The notes beneath the pieces were generated by a model. That model did no database searches. It was not told the DNA's origin and worked only from the letters and a program-made list of their open reading frames with translations. DNA of 13,946 nt from an uncultured Dorea sp. Lineage in GTDB: Bacteria > Bacillota > Clostridia > Lachnospirales > Lachnospiraceae. This document shows, in pieces, positions 12,950-13,946 of the stretch (position 1 is the first letter of the stretch; each line of letters starts with the position of its first letter). Location of the stretch: assembly GCA_910585725.1 (NCBI GenBank), contig CAJUFA010000053.1:1-13946 (forward strand), read 5' to 3'. A program made the translations under genes and the position numbers.

Positions 12950-13930
12950 ATGGCTTCCAGTGCAAAAGATATCCAGTTCAGAGAGCTGAAAGATACAGTG
13001 TCACAACTGAAAACAATGGTATCTGAACAGACTGAGCTGATCAGATCTCTCCGTCTTATGATTGATGAAAAATCCAGTCACGAGAAAGCGCTTCAGGAAC
13101 AGGTGGATTATCTGACCAAAAAGCTTTTCGGCTTATCCAGTGAAAGAAGATCCGATGACATTCCGGGACAACAGAATCTCTTTGATGAAGCGGAAATAGA
13201 ACAGGATTCCTCTTTGCTGGAAGAAGATACTGTGATCCGGGAGCATACCCGTAAAAAGAAGGCAGCTCATGAGGATCTTTTCAAAGGCCTGAAGGTTGAA
13301 AAAGTAGTGATCCCTCTTCCGGAATAAGACCGGATCTGCCCGGTCTGCGGTACGCAGATGGTCCGGATCGGCGAGGAGTATGTCCGCCGGGAACTGGAAT
13401 TCATTCCTGCTACCTGTAAAGTGATTGAATACTACAGCCAGAGTTACGGATGCCCCTCCTGCAAGGAAGGACTCGGCGATACGGAAAAACCCGTGATCGT
13501 AAAGTCTCAGGTTCCGGCGGCTCTGGTTGGGAAGGGTCCTGCCTCAGCATCCACTGTTGCATGGACTATGTATCAGAAGTATGCCAATGGGCTTCATAAA
13601 GCGGTTAATTATGTTCTCAATCGGCGAGATACAGCGGAGACCTATCTGGAAGACGGACGCTGCAGCTTTACCAATAATCTCAGTGAGAATGCAATCCGTC
13701 CATTCGCAGTAGGCCGGAAGAACTGGCTGTTCAGCAGTTCCGTAGAAGGAGCGAATGCCAGTGCAGTAGTCTATACAATGGTTGAGATGGCAAAAGCGAA
13801 CGGCCTGAATATTTACGAATATCTCAAATTTCTGCTGGAGCATCGGCCAAGTAAAGATATGACCGATGAACAGCTGGCGGAACTGGCACCGTGGAGTGAA
13901 AAACTCCAATCTATCAAAAATCGCATATGA
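12950..13930 (+). pseudogene. tnpC: IS66 transposase TnpC, nonsense codon and internal deletion
   Basis: The DDE transposase of the element, now inactive. ATG at 12950 follows AGGAGAG (12938-12944). The first 125 codons encode the leader with a coiled-coil region (ELKDTVSQLKTMVSEQTELI) and KKLFGLSSERR, and end in LPE before TAA at 13325-13327. The same frame continues as DRICPVCGTQM, the normal zinc-finger segment of IS66 TnpC, so the TAA is a nonsense mutation (probably from GAA). After VAWTMYQKYANGL (about 13548-13590) the protein jumps to HKAVNYVLNRRDT, a segment normally some 200 residues further on. The block with the first two catalytic aspartates is therefore missing, while the last acidic residue in NNLSENAIRP (Glu codon 13685-13687) and the C-terminal IS66_C part remain. 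About 326 codons survive against the usual 500-540. Confidence 0.9.
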
Positions 13931-13946
13931 ATTATAGTGAATTACT

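Larger units (their letters stand above)
11997..13945 (+). mobile_element. IS66-family insertion sequence, internally deleted
   Basis: The three-gene layout tnpA-tnpB-tnpC is the IS66 signature. The probable left end GTATCACCTATAATTG (11997-12012) resembles the reverse complement of the right end: AATTATAG...TAC on the right (13930-13945) matches with one missing and two extra bases. Exact ends are uncertain because the window stops at 13946 and the 8-bp target duplication typical of IS66 cannot be checked. At about 1.95 kb it is shorter than the usual 2.4-2.7 kb; the loss is explained by the deletion in tnpC. The element lies 58 bases after the rpmF terminator and is co-directional with the surrounding genes. 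Confidence 0.85.

Noticed and set aside
13358..13930. Separate 190-aa gene at the end of the window
   Set aside because: It is the same frame as tnpC after the ochre codon and carries the middle and C-terminal parts of the IS66 transposase, so it is part of the pseudogene.

Overview
The window looks like a chromosomal segment of a Gram-positive, anaerobic Clostridia member, most likely a Lachnospiraceae gut commensal. I infer this from protein style (Firmicutes-type PolA with a degenerate proofreading domain, DegV, TmcAL, MgtE), strong Shine-Dalgarno sites, sigma-A-like promoters and the gene order pta-ackA-yceD-rpmF. No database search was possible, so the genus is not claimed.

Layout: (1) 1-122, the end of a left-handed beta-helix acyltransferase, followed by a strong terminator. 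(2) 288-482, a stand-alone tRNA-Leu(CAA) with a consensus promoter and its own terminator. (3) 631-5580, four co-directional closely spaced genes: polA, coaE, a YycJ-like metallo-beta-lactamase-fold hydrolase and a DegV fatty-acid-binding protein. (4) 5633-6916, tmcAL (tRNA-Met cytidine acetate ligase) on the minus strand, converging on degV and diverging from mgtE. (5) 7078-8454, the magnesium channel/transporter mgtE. (6) 8788-11106, pta and ackA, the acetyl-CoA to acetate plus ATP pathway, separated by an unusual repeat- and hairpin-rich spacer. (7) 11182-11895, yceD and rpmF (ribosomal protein bL32), with their own consensus promoter and a terminator. (8) about 11997-13945, an IS66-family insertion sequence with intact tnpA and tnpB, but a tnpC disabled by an in-frame ochre codon and by an apparent in-frame internal deletion that removed two of the three catalytic acidic residues.

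Functionally the chromosomal part is housekeeping: DNA repair and replication, CoA synthesis, acetate fermentation, tRNA modification, Mg2+ homeostasis and ribosome assembly. CoaE, Pta and AckA all bear on the CoA/acetyl-CoA economy. In relatives yceD-rpmF is commonly followed by plsX/acpP, so the IS66 copy probably sits at the junction with a lipid-synthesis operon outside the window.

I did not find a convincing undescribed multi-gene system. The items most worth a second look are the decayed IS66 copy, the pta-ackA spacer with its 15-nt direct repeats and two perfect stems, two tiny ORFs with ribosome binding sites after mgtE, and a terminator-like hairpin that overlaps the pta promoter.
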